Assembly: GCF_000633395.1 (NCBI RefSeq)
Contig: NZ_AYMU01000002.1
Location: 124,001 to 188,000, forward strand
Reading direction: 5' to 3'
DNA: 64,000 nt
From: Pseudomonas sp. PH1b
GTDB lineage: Bacteria > Pseudomonadota > Gammaproteobacteria > Pseudomonadales > Pseudomonadaceae
Positions within the stretch are counted from its first letter, which is position 1. Every line of letters begins with the position of its first letter. The translations under genes were made by a program, and so were the position numbers. The notes under the pieces were generated by a model. The model was not told the DNA's origin. It worked only from the letters and a program-made list of their open reading frames with translations, and did no database searches. Below are positions 44,623 through 53,378 of the stretch, in pieces.

Positions 44623-45348
44623 TCAGGCCTGCTGGCGCGTGGCCGCCAGGACGATCTCGCGGATGCACACCTGCTGCGGTTGCTGGTAGGCGAAGGCAAT
44701 GGCCGCGGCCACCTCCTCGGCGCTCAGCACGGTGCCGCCCATGTCCTGTTTCCAGGCCTGGTAGCCGGCCTTGATGCTGTCGTCGGTGGTGTGGCTCAAC
44801 AGTTCGGTTTCCACCGCGCCGGGGGCAATGGTGATCACCCGCACATTGTGCGGCGCCAGTTCTTCACGCAGGTTTTCCGACAGGCCATGCACTGCGAACT
44901 TGGTGCCGACATAGGCCACGTGGTTGGGGAAGGTCTTGCGTCCGGCCACCGAGCTGATGTTGATCAGCGTGCCGTGGCGGCGCTCGATCATGCCGGCCAC
45001 CACGGCGTGCACGCCGTTGAGCAGACCCTTGAGGTTGACGTCGAGCATCTGTTCCCACTGCTCGGGGGCCTGCTGGCTGATCTGCCCCAGGAGCATGACC
45101 CCGGCGTTGTTGATCAGGGCATCGGCCGGACCGAACTGCTGCTCGGCTTCCTGCACCGCGGCCACCAGGGCGGCGCGGTCGGTGATGTCGACTGCGCGGC
45201 TCAGGCTGTTGGGCAGGTTCAGTGCATGCAGGCGATCGATGCGTCGGGCCAGCAGCAGGAGCGGGTGGCCGGCCGCCGACAGCAGGCGAGCGGTGGCTTC
45301 GCCGATGCCTGAACTGGCGCCGGTGACGATGACAAGAGGCTTGCTCAT
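44623..45348 (-). CDS. Short-chain dehydrogenase/reductase (YdfG/UcpA-type)
   Basis: A 241-residue classical SDR with cofactor loop TGASSGIGEA, NNAG, the catalytic Ser in NISSVAGRKTF and YVGTK. The substrate is unknown; many close relatives are annotated as NADP-dependent oxidoreductases. It is convergent with the ECF sigma factor gene, ending 5 bases away. It is divergent from a LysR regulator with 111 bases between starts, so it is probably that regulator's target. Confidence 0.9.
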   Translation of the reverse strand: MSKPLVIVTGASSGIGEATARLLSAAGHPLLLLARRIDRLHALNLPNSLSRAVDITDRAALVAAVQEAEQQFGPADALINNAGVMLLGQISQQAPEQWEQMLDVNLKGLLNGVHAVVAGMIERRHGTLINISSVAGRKTFPNHVAYVGTKFAVHGLSENLREELAPHNVRVITIAPGAVETELLSHTTDDSIKAGYQAWKQDMGGTVLSAEEVAAAIAFAYQQPQQVCIREIVLAATRQQA

Positions 45349-45459
45349 GAAGGGACTCCAGGAATAAGAAAAACGGATGGCTGTGCTTGGGGGGAAGTAT
45401 ATTTAGGCCGAAACTCTCTGAAAAATGCCTTATTTCTCTGTCTGTCATCGGTATTTCCT

Positions 45460-46284
45460 ATGGATATTCGCCATCTCAAGGCCTTTCTCGCGGTGTTCGA
45501 GGAGCGCAACATCACCGCGGCGGCTCAGCGCCTGTGCATCAGCCAGCCGACCCTGTCGGTGACCGTCAGGCAACTGGAGGAAGAGCTGGGGGCGCAGTTG
45601 TTCCTGCGCCAGCCCCGGGGAGTGGAGGTCAGCGCTGCGGCGCGGGTGCTGTATCCCCAGGCGCGGCGCATGGTGGCCGAAGCCGAGGTCATGAGCCGGC
45701 TGTTTCGTGAAGACCACACCCGGGTCGCGCTGGAGCTGGGCGTGGAAGGCGATATTGCCGACAGCCAGATTGCCGCCTTTGTGCGCATGGCTCACCAGGC
45801 GCTGCCCAACCTGTTGCTGACCCTGCAGCAAGGCTGTGTCGGCGATGCGCGCCTGGCGGTGGAGGAGCTGTGCTGCGAGGACGAGCTGTTCCTGCCGCTG
45901 TGGGAAGAACCCTATGTGCTGGCGGTGTCGGTGGATCACCCGCTGGTGGCCGATGCCAGTGCCCAGCCGCGGGCGGAAGACTGGATCACCTGCCCGCAAC
46001 ATGCTTCCCACCAGCGGCTGATGGCGCTCTATGGGCGCTCGTCGCAGGGCCCGGCGGGGCACGCCGGCAGCTTGCAGCAGGCGCTGAACATGGTCGCGGC
46101 GGGCATTGGCGTGGCCATGTTGCCGGCCTCCCTGGTGCAGGGGCGGGCGGGGGTGGTGAGCCGGGCCCTGCCACTGCCGGCGCCGAGCCGGCGCATTGGC
46201 CTGTGCTACGCCGCGCAGGCGCTGGAGTCGGCAGCCCTGCGGACCTTGCACGAGTATTTCCAGGCGCACCGGTTGCAGGTCTGA
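45460..46284 (+). CDS. LysR family regulator
   Basis: A 274-residue LysR protein. The helix-turn-helix is NITAAAQRLCISQPTLSVTVRQLEEELG, followed by an effector domain somewhat shorter than usual (about 185 residues). It is divergently transcribed from the SDR gene 44623-45348, which suggests regulation of that enzyme. Effector unknown. Confidence 0.88.
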   Translation: MDIRHLKAFLAVFEERNITAAAQRLCISQPTLSVTVRQLEEELGAQLFLRQPRGVEVSAAARVLYPQARRMVAEAEVMSRLFREDHTRVALELGVEGDIADSQIAAFVRMAHQALPNLLLTLQQGCVGDARLAVEELCCEDELFLPLWEEPYVLAVSVDHPLVADASAQPRAEDWITCPQHASHQRLMALYGRSSQGPAGHAGSLQQALNMVAAGIGVAMLPASLVQGRAGVVSRALPLPAPSRRIGLCYAAQALESAALRTLHEYFQAHRLQV

Positions 46285-46372
46285 TCGGCGGCTCGGCGGT
46301 CGTGCTCGGCGATAGTGGGCCGTCTTCGAGGCGGCGCGCTGTCGAAGGCCATGGCAGGCGGCTCGAACGCTC

Positions 46373-47227
46373 TCACTCCAGCATCCGTTGCAGCAACCAG
46401 CTGCCCGCCGGCCCTGGTGGGTGCAGGCGCGACCAGAGTGCGTCGACCACCACCGGGCGTGGCCAGCCGCGGATCTTCAGCTCCTGCAATTTGCCTGCGC
46501 CAAAGCCTTGCACCAGCCAGCGCGGCAACGGCGCCCAGCCGAAGCCGCCCTGGGCCATTTCCAGCAGCATCAGGTAGCTGGGGGCCGACCACACCCGGCC
46601 CTGGGTGCGGCTGTCGTAGGGGTTGAGCACCGTGGCCAGGCGCAGTTCCCGGTGCTGGCGCAGGGCTTCCTGATCGACGCGGGCCAGTTGGGCCAGGGGA
46701 TGCTTGTGGGAGACGAACAGGGAGATTTCGCCTTGTTCATCCATGGTCCGGTGATCCAGGTCCGCCGGGTAGTCGGTCTGCATCTCGGCAAAGGCGATCT
46801 GCGCCCGACCACTTTGCACCAGGGCGATCAGGTCCTCGCATTCGGCGATCAGGCATTCCAGCTCAAGGTCCGGGTAGCGTTGCTCGAAGGCGCTCAGGCA
46901 GCTTTCGAAACGATCCGACTGATAGGTGTCGGACAGCGCCAGGGTGAGTTTTGCCTCGACCCCCTGGGACAACTGGCTGGCGGCCATTTCCAGGCGGCTG
47001 GTGGCGGCGAGGATGTCTTCCGCGCGCTGCAGCAGCACGTGCCCGGCCGGGGTCAGCGCGGGCTTGCGGCTGGCGCGGTCGAAGAGTTGCACATTGAGGT
47101 CGATTTCCAGGCTGGCCACCGCCGCGCTGATGGTCGACTGGCTCTTGCCCAGCTTGCGTGCGGCAGCCGAGAACGACCCTTGGGTGGCGGCCTGGACGAA
47201 CGCTAGCAGCACTTCATGTGAGGCCAT
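46373..47227 (-). CDS. LysR regulator, probably of the adjacent PACE gene
   Basis: A 284-residue LysR protein with MASHEVLLAFVQAATQGSFS and SAAARKLGKSQSTISAAVASLE in the DNA-binding region. It is divergent from PACE copy 2 with about 88 bases between the starts, paralleling the LysR-PACE pair at 22.8-24.3 kb. This repeats the known AceR-AceI arrangement. Confidence 0.88.
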   Translation of the reverse strand: MASHEVLLAFVQAATQGSFSAAARKLGKSQSTISAAVASLEIDLNVQLFDRASRKPALTPAGHVLLQRAEDILAATSRLEMAASQLSQGVEAKLTLALSDTYQSDRFESCLSAFEQRYPDLELECLIAECEDLIALVQSGRAQIAFAEMQTDYPADLDHRTMDEQGEISLFVSHKHPLAQLARVDQEALRQHRELRLATVLNPYDSRTQGRVWSAPSYLMLLEMAQGGFGWAPLPRWLVQGFGAGKLQELKIRGWPRPVVVDALWSRLHPPGPAGSWLLQRMLE

Positions 47228-47315
47228 GAACTATCGCCTTGATCGATGGTTATTGATTATGAAGTATCGGCCTGCTGCTGGATGATTGCCAGCATCTTCA
47301 CTCAAGGAGCAGGCC

Positions 47316-47750
47316 ATGAGCCTTCAAAAATCCCTTACCGAACGTGTCTTCCAGGCTGTAGGTTTCGAGTTGCTGGCGGTGCTGATCTGCACCCCGCTGC
47401 TGTCCTGGATCATGGACAAGCCCATGGCCGACATGGGCCTGGTGACCATCGGCATCGGCCTTCTGGCCCTGGCCTGGAACGTGGTGTTCAACGGCTTGTT
47501 CGATCGTCTGCTGAGCCGTTTGCAGCTTGCGCGCAACGGCTGGACCCGGGTCCTGCATGCCCTGATGTTCGAAGGCGGGCTGGTGGCCTTCGGGGTACCG
47601 CTGATTGCCTGGTGGCTGAACATCAGCCTGCTGCAGGCGTTCATCCTGGACATCGGCGTGCTGTTGTTCTTCCTGCCGTACACCTACGTCTACCACTGGG
47701 GCTACGACGTCCTGCGGGACAAGTGGCTGCAACAGCGGCTGGCCCACTGA
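47316..47750 (+). CDS. PACE-family multidrug/biocide efflux transporter (copy 2)
   Basis: A 144-residue inner-membrane protein with two bacterial transmembrane pair domains. It has Glu near residue 18 (FQAVGFELLAVLICTPLLSW), LHALMFEGGLVAFGVPLIAWW and QAFILDIGVLLFFLPYTYVYHW. The second repeat is nearer the family consensus than in copy 1. GGAGCAGG precedes ATG 47316; the extended frame to 47286 is rejected. It is convergent with a TetR gene. Confidence 0.92.
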   Translation: MSLQKSLTERVFQAVGFELLAVLICTPLLSWIMDKPMADMGLVTIGIGLLALAWNVVFNGLFDRLLSRLQLARNGWTRVLHALMFEGGLVAFGVPLIAWWLNISLLQAFILDIGVLLFFLPYTYVYHWGYDVLRDKWLQQRLAH

Positions 47751-47759
47751 GGGCCGGCT

Positions 47760-48407
47760 TCAGACCTGGGGGTGCAGGCGTTCGATGGCCTCCAGGTAGG
47801 CCTCCAGGGCGCGGGGCACCTCTTCCAGCAGCAGCGCCCGCTTGAACTGCGGATGCTCCTGCGCCCGCTGGAACAGGCCAATGGGCAGCCCGAGCATCGC
47901 CAGCCCGTAGGCTTGTCGTTGCAGAGCGCTGGCCTGGGGCATGCGCACCGCCAGGATCCGCTCATAGGCGCGGTGGATCTGCGCCTGCAGGTCGGGGGCC
48001 TTGAGCGGGCCCAGGGCAAACCCCGGGTTGATCATCTGCAACAGATCCGGGTGCTGCTCGAGGTACTCCAGAATCGGCAACATCATCTGCTCGATCACCT
48101 CTCGGGAACTCAGGCCCTGCCAATGACTCTCATCGACCGCCTGCAAGGGCTCGACGATTGCGCTCAAGGCGGCGACATGGCACTGGCCCAGGGCTTCCAG
48201 CACCTGCTGCTTATCGTTGAAGAAGTGATAGAGCGAGCCAATGGAGGTGCCGGCCTCCCGGGCGATGCCGTGCATGGTCAGGCTCGACGCGCCCTGGCAG
48301 ATCAGCAGGCGTGCGCAGGCCTGGAGAATCGCCGTGACGCGCTGGCGGCCACGGATCTGCTTGGGGGTGCGCTGGAGTCGGCTGGAGGAGGGCGTGGAGT
48401 CGATCAT
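47760..48407 (-). CDS. TetR family transcriptional regulator
   Basis: A 215-residue repressor-type protein with an N-terminal TetR helix-turn-helix (LTMHGIAREAGTSIGSLYHFFNDKQQVLEAL, about residues 42-72) and an all-helical ligand domain. It stops 9 bases from the PACE gene and starts about 150 bases from the pqi operon. It could control either its own unknown target or the divergent pqi operon; the sequence does not decide. Confidence 0.88.
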   Translation of the reverse strand: MIDSTPSSSRLQRTPKQIRGRQRVTAILQACARLLICQGASSLTMHGIAREAGTSIGSLYHFFNDKQQVLEALGQCHVAALSAIVEPLQAVDESHWQGLSSREVIEQMMLPILEYLEQHPDLLQMINPGFALGPLKAPDLQAQIHRAYERILAVRMPQASALQRQAYGLAMLGLPIGLFQRAQEHPQFKRALLLEEVPRALEAYLEAIERLHPQV

Positions 48408-48560
48408 GGTCGGCGAAGTTTCCCGGGGGCGCCTATTATGGCGTAGATGGTTGTATCCAGTCCTCGGATAAAACTAGACACAATCCTCTACTTTTGCTGA
48501 AAATGCCCGACGGTGAGAGCCTTCCTCAGTGCTCACCGACTTTCCTACTCTTTAAAGGCC

Positions 48561-49169
48561 ATGACTATTTCCCGCGACTGGATCATTTGCGAACACTGCG
48601 ATTCGGTGTACGAGCCCGTGCCGCTCGCCAAGGGCCAGACCGCTCAGTGTGCCCGCTGCGGCGCCGTGCTGGCGCGCGCGCGGCACTTGAACGTGCAGCA
48701 GTTGCTGGCGCTGTCGATCACGGCAGGGGTGCTGTTCGTCTTCGCCAACCTGTTTCCCGTGATCAAGATCAGCCTTGAAGGCCTGAGCAACGAGGCGACC
48801 CTCTGGCAGTCGGTGGAAGCCCTGGCCCAAGGGCGCATCAGCCTGATCGCCGCGGTCACCGGCCTGACCATCATCCTCGCGCCCTGCCTGCAGATCATCC
48901 TGCTGTGCTGGGTGCTGGGGTTTGCCTGCATCGACCGTGCGGCGCCGGGTTTCAAGGCCTGCATGCGCGCCCTGGAACACCTGCGTCCGTGGAGCATGCT
49001 CGAGGTCTGCCTGCTGGGCATCCTGGTGGCGATCGTCAAGCTGGCCGGCATGCTCGATGTGCACCCGGGGCTGGGGTTGTGGGCCCTGTCGATGTTGACG
49101 GTGCTGATCATCCTGATCTCCGGCAAGGACATCCGCCGCCTGTGGGAAGACCTGGAGGGCCGCTACTGA
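48561..49169 (+). CDS. pqiA: PqiA-like membrane protein, N-terminal half (split PqiA)
   Basis: About 202 residues, corresponding to one half of E. coli PqiA. The N-terminal zinc-ribbon has two CxxC pairs (CEHC and CARC), followed by four hydrophobic helices. PqiA partners PqiB in lipid transport across the periplasm. The start at 48561 (MTISRDWIICEHC) has a closely spaced AAAGG. It overlaps the second half by one base in a different frame, so the split is real and not a sequencing frameshift in a single gene (inference). Confidence 0.85.
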   Translation: MTISRDWIICEHCDSVYEPVPLAKGQTAQCARCGAVLARARHLNVQQLLALSITAGVLFVFANLFPVIKISLEGLSNEATLWQSVEALAQGRISLIAAVTGLTIILAPCLQIILLCWVLGFACIDRAAPGFKACMRALEHLRPWSMLEVCLLGILVAIVKLAGMLDVHPGLGLWALSMLTVLIILISGKDIRRLWEDLEGRY

Positions 49170-49783
49170 TGAGCGCACCGCCCTATGCCCGAGACCTGCA
49201 ATTGATGCTGTGCCACACCTGCGGCCGCGCCTGCGAGTTGTCGGAGCACCGCTGCCCGCGCTGCGATTCACCGGTGCATGAGCGCAAGCCCAACAGCCTG
49301 GCTCGGACCTGGGCCTTTCTGCTGGCCAGCCTGATTTTCTATATCCCGGCTAATCTGCTGCCAGTGATGCACACCAGCATTTTTGGCAGTGCCAGTGAAA
49401 ACACCATCATGAGCGGCGTGGTGGAGTTCTGGAAAGCCGGCGCCTGGGACATCGCCCTGCTGATTTTCATCGCCAGCGTGGTGGTGCCCTGCATCAAGTT
49501 CTTTGTCCTCGGGACCTTGCTGGTGACCTGCCAGCGCCGTAGCCGCTGGGCCCAGCGCGAGCGTGCACGGCTCTATCGATTCATCGAACTGATCGGCTAC
49601 TGGTCGATGCTCGATGTGCTGGTGGTGGCGGTGGTGGCGGCCCTGGTGCAGTTTCGTGCCCTGAGCTCCATCGACCCGCGCATGGGCATTCTGTTTTTTG
49701 GTTTGGTGGTGGTGCTGACGATGTTGGCGGCCATGAGTTTCGATCCCCGGCTTATCTGGGATGCAGAGGTAGAAGATGTCTGA
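49169..49783 (+). CDS. PqiA-like membrane protein, C-terminal half (split PqiA)
   Basis: A 204-residue protein with its own zinc-ribbon (CHTC and CPRC pairs near residues 15-34) and four transmembrane helices, including SLIFYIPANLLPVMH and SVVVPCIKFFVLGTLL. It corresponds to the second repeat of the fused E. coli PqiA. The start ATG at 49169 overlaps the stop of the first half (TGATG). It overlaps pqiB by 8 bases. Confidence 0.88.
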   Translation: MSAPPYARDLQLMLCHTCGRACELSEHRCPRCDSPVHERKPNSLARTWAFLLASLIFYIPANLLPVMHTSIFGSASENTIMSGVVEFWKAGAWDIALLIFIASVVVPCIKFFVLGTLLVTCQRRSRWAQRERARLYRFIELIGYWSMLDVLVVAVVAALVQFRALSSIDPRMGILFFGLVVVLTMLAAMSFDPRLIWDAEVEDV

Positions 49784-51464
49784 TCATCCAGGTTCCAACG
49801 CTTCAAGGGCCCCCGCCGCACCGGGCAGTCCGGCGATACGCAACCGGCGCTTCAACGTTTCCCTGGTCTGGCTGGTGCCCATAGTCGCGGCCCTGGTGGG
49901 GTTGTCGATGGTGGTCCACAACTCGCTTTCCGCGGGGCCGGAAATCTCCATCAGTTTCCAGACCGCCGAAGGCCTGGAAGCCAACAAGACCCAGGTCAAA
50001 TACAAAAACGTGGTGATCGGCAAGGTGACGGCGATCGCCTTGAGCGACGACCGCAAGAAGGTGATTGCCAAGGTCGAGCTGGATCAGTCCGCGGAACCCT
50101 TCACCGCCGAGGACTCGAACTTCTGGGTGGTGCGTCCACGCATAGGCGCCAGCGGTGTTTCCGGGGTCGATACCCTGCTGTCCGGTGCCTTTATCGGCGC
50201 CGATGCCGGCAAGGCGGACAAACGCAAGGACCGCTTCAAGGGCCTGGAAACCCCACCGCCCATCACCTATGGCCAGAAGGGCAAGCGCTTCATCTTGCAC
50301 ACCGACGACCTGGGCTCGCTGGATGTCGGCTCGCCGCTCTACTACCGGCGCATCGAGGTGGGCCAGGTGGTGTCCTACCACCTGGCCAACAACGGCAAAG
50401 GGGTGGACCTGGAAGTCTTCGTCAACTCGCCCAATGACAAATACGTCACCACCGACACCCGTTTCTGGAATGCCAGTGGAGTGGACGTGACCCTGGGGGC
50501 CGAGGGCCTCAAGGTCAACACCGAATCGGTGTCGACGATTCTCGCGGGGGGCATCGCCTTCGTCGAACCCAAGTACAGCCCCAATGCCAAGCCGGCCGAG
50601 GAGAATGCCGAGTACACCCTGTTCACCGACCAGGACACCGCCCTGGCGCCACCTGATGGCGAGCCCTATTACATCCGCATGCGTTTCGACCAGGCCTTGC
50701 GGGGCCTGGCCCTCAATGCACCGGTGGAGTTCCTCGGGGTGAAGATCGGCAAGGTGGTGTCCATGGACCTGGACTACGACGAGCAGCGCAAGTACTTCCC
50801 AACGGTGGTGGGCGCAGTGATCTACCCCGAGCGCCTGGGCAAGGCCCATGAAAAACTGGTCAAGCAGGGCGGCGGCAGCGAGGAAAACGGAACCCGGTTG
50901 ATCGGCGCCTTCGTCAAGAGCGGCCTGCGGGCTCAGCCCCGCAGCGGCAACCTGTTGACCGGCCAGTTGTTCATCTCCCTGGACTTCTTCCCCGAAGCCA
51001 AGCCGGCACCGTTCAATGTCACCGCGCGTCCGGTGGAGATCCCCACGGTGCCGGGCAGCATGGACAAGCTGCAGGAGCAACTGCAGGCCGTGGTCGACAA
51101 GATCAGCAAGCTGCCGATCGACAGCATCGCCGCCAATCTCAATGGCAGCCTGGTGGAAATGCAGAAGACCCTGAAGCAGGTCAATGGCGAAGTGCTGCCG
51201 CAGATGCGCGACACCCTGGAGCAGTCGAAGAAGACCCTGGCCAATGCCAACGAAAGCTTCTCCGAGGACTCGCCGCAGCGCCAGAAGCTCAGCCAGGCCA
51301 TGGAAGAAGTGCAGCGCACGGCCCGGTCGGTACGGGTGCTGACCGATTTCCTCGGGCGTCATCCTGAGGCGCTGATCCGTGGTCGCCTGAAAGACAATCA
51401 ACCGGATGCCTACCAGTCGCCGTCCACTTCAGTTCGTCCTTCCGCAGCGGAATCCCAGCCATGA
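49776..51464 (+). CDS. pqiB: PqiB, MCE-domain intermembrane lipid transport protein
   Basis: A 562-residue protein anchored by one N-terminal helix (VSLVWLVPIVAALVGLSMVV). Three MCE domains follow at about residues 45-135, 160-270 and 295-410. A C-terminal coiled-coil region (about 425-530) would form the periplasm-spanning tube or needle. The family phrases TQVKYKNVVIGKVTAIALS and SPLYYRRIEVGQVVSY are present. It overlaps both neighbours in the pqi operon. Confidence 0.95.
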   Translation: MSDHPGSNASRAPAAPGSPAIRNRRFNVSLVWLVPIVAALVGLSMVVHNSLSAGPEISISFQTAEGLEANKTQVKYKNVVIGKVTAIALSDDRKKVIAKVELDQSAEPFTAEDSNFWVVRPRIGASGVSGVDTLLSGAFIGADAGKADKRKDRFKGLETPPPITYGQKGKRFILHTDDLGSLDVGSPLYYRRIEVGQVVSYHLANNGKGVDLEVFVNSPNDKYVTTDTRFWNASGVDVTLGAEGLKVNTESVSTILAGGIAFVEPKYSPNAKPAEENAEYTLFTDQDTALAPPDGEPYYIRMRFDQALRGLALNAPVEFLGVKIGKVVSMDLDYDEQRKYFPTVVGAVIYPERLGKAHEKLVKQGGGSEENGTRLIGAFVKSGLRAQPRSGNLLTGQLFISLDFFPEAKPAPFNVTARPVEIPTVPGSMDKLQEQLQAVVDKISKLPIDSIAANLNGSLVEMQKTLKQVNGEVLPQMRDTLEQSKKTLANANESFSEDSPQRQKLSQAMEEVQRTARSVRVLTDFLGRHPEALIRGRLKDNQPDAYQSPSTSVRPSAAESQP

Positions 51465-52045
51465 AAACCCGTGCCCTGATGTTGAGCCTGACCCTGGGAC
51501 TCGCGGCTTGCAGCTCCGCGCCGACCCATTACTACACCTTGATGCCGCCAGTGAGCGCCGGGGCCAGCGCGACCTCGCCGCCGGCGTTCCAATTCGAGAT
51601 GTCGACGGTGCGCATCCCGGTTCAGGTCGACCAGCCGCAATTGGTGGTACGCCAGGACAGCGGCACCTTGGCGATCCTCGAGACCCAGCGCTGGAGCGCG
51701 CCGCTGGTGGATGAGTTCCACGATGCCCTGGCCAGCCAGCTGGAGTCGAAACTGGGTAGCCGCAACCTTGAAGGTTTGCCCAAGCAGCCCGGGCGCCCGG
51801 TGCTGGCGGTGCAGACCGATGTCCGGCGCTTCGAGTCCCTGCCCGGGCAATACGCATTGATCGACGTGGTCTGGAGCCTGCGCCTGCGGGAGGAGGGCAA
51901 ATCGGCCCGCAGCCTCACCTGCAGCAGCCAGGTCCGCCAGCCGGCAGGTGTCGAGCTGAGCAGCCTGGTGCAGGCCCACCAGCAGGCCATTGGCCAACTG
52001 GCCGAGCAGATGGCCACCAGCGCCCGGCGCTGGAGCTGTCCTTGA
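51461..52045 (+). CDS. pqiC: PqiC, outer-membrane lipoprotein (ABC-type auxiliary)
   Basis: A 194-residue lipoprotein with a signal peptide ending in LAAC, lipid-modified at Cys17, and HYYTLMPP soon after, as in PqiC/YmbA. It would anchor the PqiB tube to the outer membrane. The start overlaps the pqiB stop (ATGA). It is the last gene of the pqi operon. Confidence 0.93.
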   Translation: MKTRALMLSLTLGLAACSSAPTHYYTLMPPVSAGASATSPPAFQFEMSTVRIPVQVDQPQLVVRQDSGTLAILETQRWSAPLVDEFHDALASQLESKLGSRNLEGLPKQPGRPVLAVQTDVRRFESLPGQYALIDVVWSLRLREEGKSARSLTCSSQVRQPAGVELSSLVQAHQQAIGQLAEQMATSARRWSCP

Positions 52046-52193
52046 GCGATGAGCCCGCATCCGTAGCTGCCACCGCGGGCTGTGAGCGCGCGGTGCGCAG
52101 GGGGGAAGACGATGAGGCGCGTCGCGGATAGCCAGGCAAGCTCCGGCGAGCCTTCCTCGACAGCCGCTAGCGGAGCCGGCTCATCTGCCGCTA

Positions 52194-53111
52194 TCAGCGC
52201 CGGGCGCTGAGCTGCTGGGGCGCCAGAAAGGCGTCGTGAAAGTAGTCCCGCAGGGCCTGCATCGCCGGGGTGAAGGCCCGCTCGCGGTGCCAGGCCAGGC
52301 CGACGCTCATGGGCGTGACCGCATCGCTCAGGCTCAAGGTCTCGATGCGCTTGCCTTCCAGGGACCAGGGCCGGTGCACCAGGTCCGAGAGGATCGCCAC
52401 GCCGCTGCCATTGGCCACCATGCTGCGCACCGCCTCCACCGAGCTGGTGCGCACCCGCACCCTGGGCTGCTGGCCGGCCTGCTCCCAGTAGCGCATGGCG
52501 CTTTGTTCGGCTTCATCGACGGTGAGCAGGATAAAGGGCTCCTCGGCCACGTCCGCCAGGCTGACACTGGCCCGTTCGCACAGCGGATGGTGCGCCGGTA
52601 GCCACAGCCGGCGTTCGGAGTTGAACAGGGTTTCCGAGACGATGTCCGGGTGCGTGAGGTTGGCGGTGAGCACCACGGCCATGTCGATGCGTCCCTCCAG
52701 CAAGCCCTGCTCGATGGCCTGGCGCTCCTGTTCATGCAGCTCGATGGTGACATCCGGGTGCCAGTGTTCCAGGCGCTGCAGGTGGTGCGGCAGGAAGTAG
52801 CCGATCACCGTATAGCTGGCCGCCAGGTGCAGCACGCCGCTGGCCCGGTAGTCCGGCAGCGGGCTGTTGAGCGCATCCTCGACACTGCGCAGGATCACGT
52901 AGGCGCGGTTGAGAAAGTGCCGCCCGGCATCGGTCAGGTTCATGCCCTGGGCCGAGCGCACGAACAGTTGCACGGCGAGCATCGCCTCCAGTTCCTTGAT
53001 CGCCGTGGTCACCGCCGACTGGGAGATATTGAGGTGGATCGCCGCCTGGGAAATCTGTCCGATCTCGGCGGTGGCAACGAAGTAGCGCACCTGGCGCAGG
53101 GTCAACGACAT
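52194..53111 (-). CDS. LysR regulator, probably of the pxp operon
   Basis: A 305-residue LysR protein (IGQISQAAIHLNISQSAVTTAIKELEAML in the helix-turn-helix). It is divergent from the pxpA-led operon with a 267-base intergenic region that holds the palindrome ATCT-N6-AGAT. The same LysR-YcsF-BCCP-BC-KipI-KipA order is, from memory, seen in P. aeruginosa around PA0491-PA0496, which supports a regulator-target link. Confidence 0.9.
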   Translation of the reverse strand: MSLTLRQVRYFVATAEIGQISQAAIHLNISQSAVTTAIKELEAMLAVQLFVRSAQGMNLTDAGRHFLNRAYVILRSVEDALNSPLPDYRASGVLHLAASYTVIGYFLPHHLQRLEHWHPDVTIELHEQERQAIEQGLLEGRIDMAVVLTANLTHPDIVSETLFNSERRLWLPAHHPLCERASVSLADVAEEPFILLTVDEAEQSAMRYWEQAGQQPRVRVRTSSVEAVRSMVANGSGVAILSDLVHRPWSLEGKRIETLSLSDAVTPMSVGLAWHRERAFTPAMQALRDYFHDAFLAPQQLSARR

Positions 53112-53298
53112 GGAATCATCCTCGGCGCGCGCGCCAGCATCAGGTGAGCAAACGGCCCCCGCCGCTTTGGTGGAAAGTGGCCGACGGGCGCACCGCCTCG
53201 GTTGGAAAACCCTCTCTGCAGCCAGACGATCCTGGGTCTTGCTTAGCCGCCTGGGGCAATGTTTTCAGCTTAGTTATCTGTTTTTCAGAAGATGCTCT

Positions 53299-53312
53299 AT
53301 CTGATAATAGAT
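53299..53312. promoter_or_regulatory. Candidate LysR binding site/promoter of the pxp operon
   Basis: ATCTGATAATAGAT is a 4-6-4 palindrome and includes GATAAT, a good -10-like hexamer preceded by T. The flanking sequence is A/T-rich. It lies 67 bases before pxpA and about 190 bases from the LysR start. Confidence 0.4.
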
Positions 53313-53378
53313 CTTCCCAAGGGGTCAAGAGGGTTCTAATTTCCGTGGCACGAAGTCACGAAAGTTGGAGCAACAGTG

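Noticed and set aside
49803..51401. 532-residue minus-strand frame opposite pqiB
   Set aside because: Antisense low-complexity frame; the plus strand has three MCE domains.
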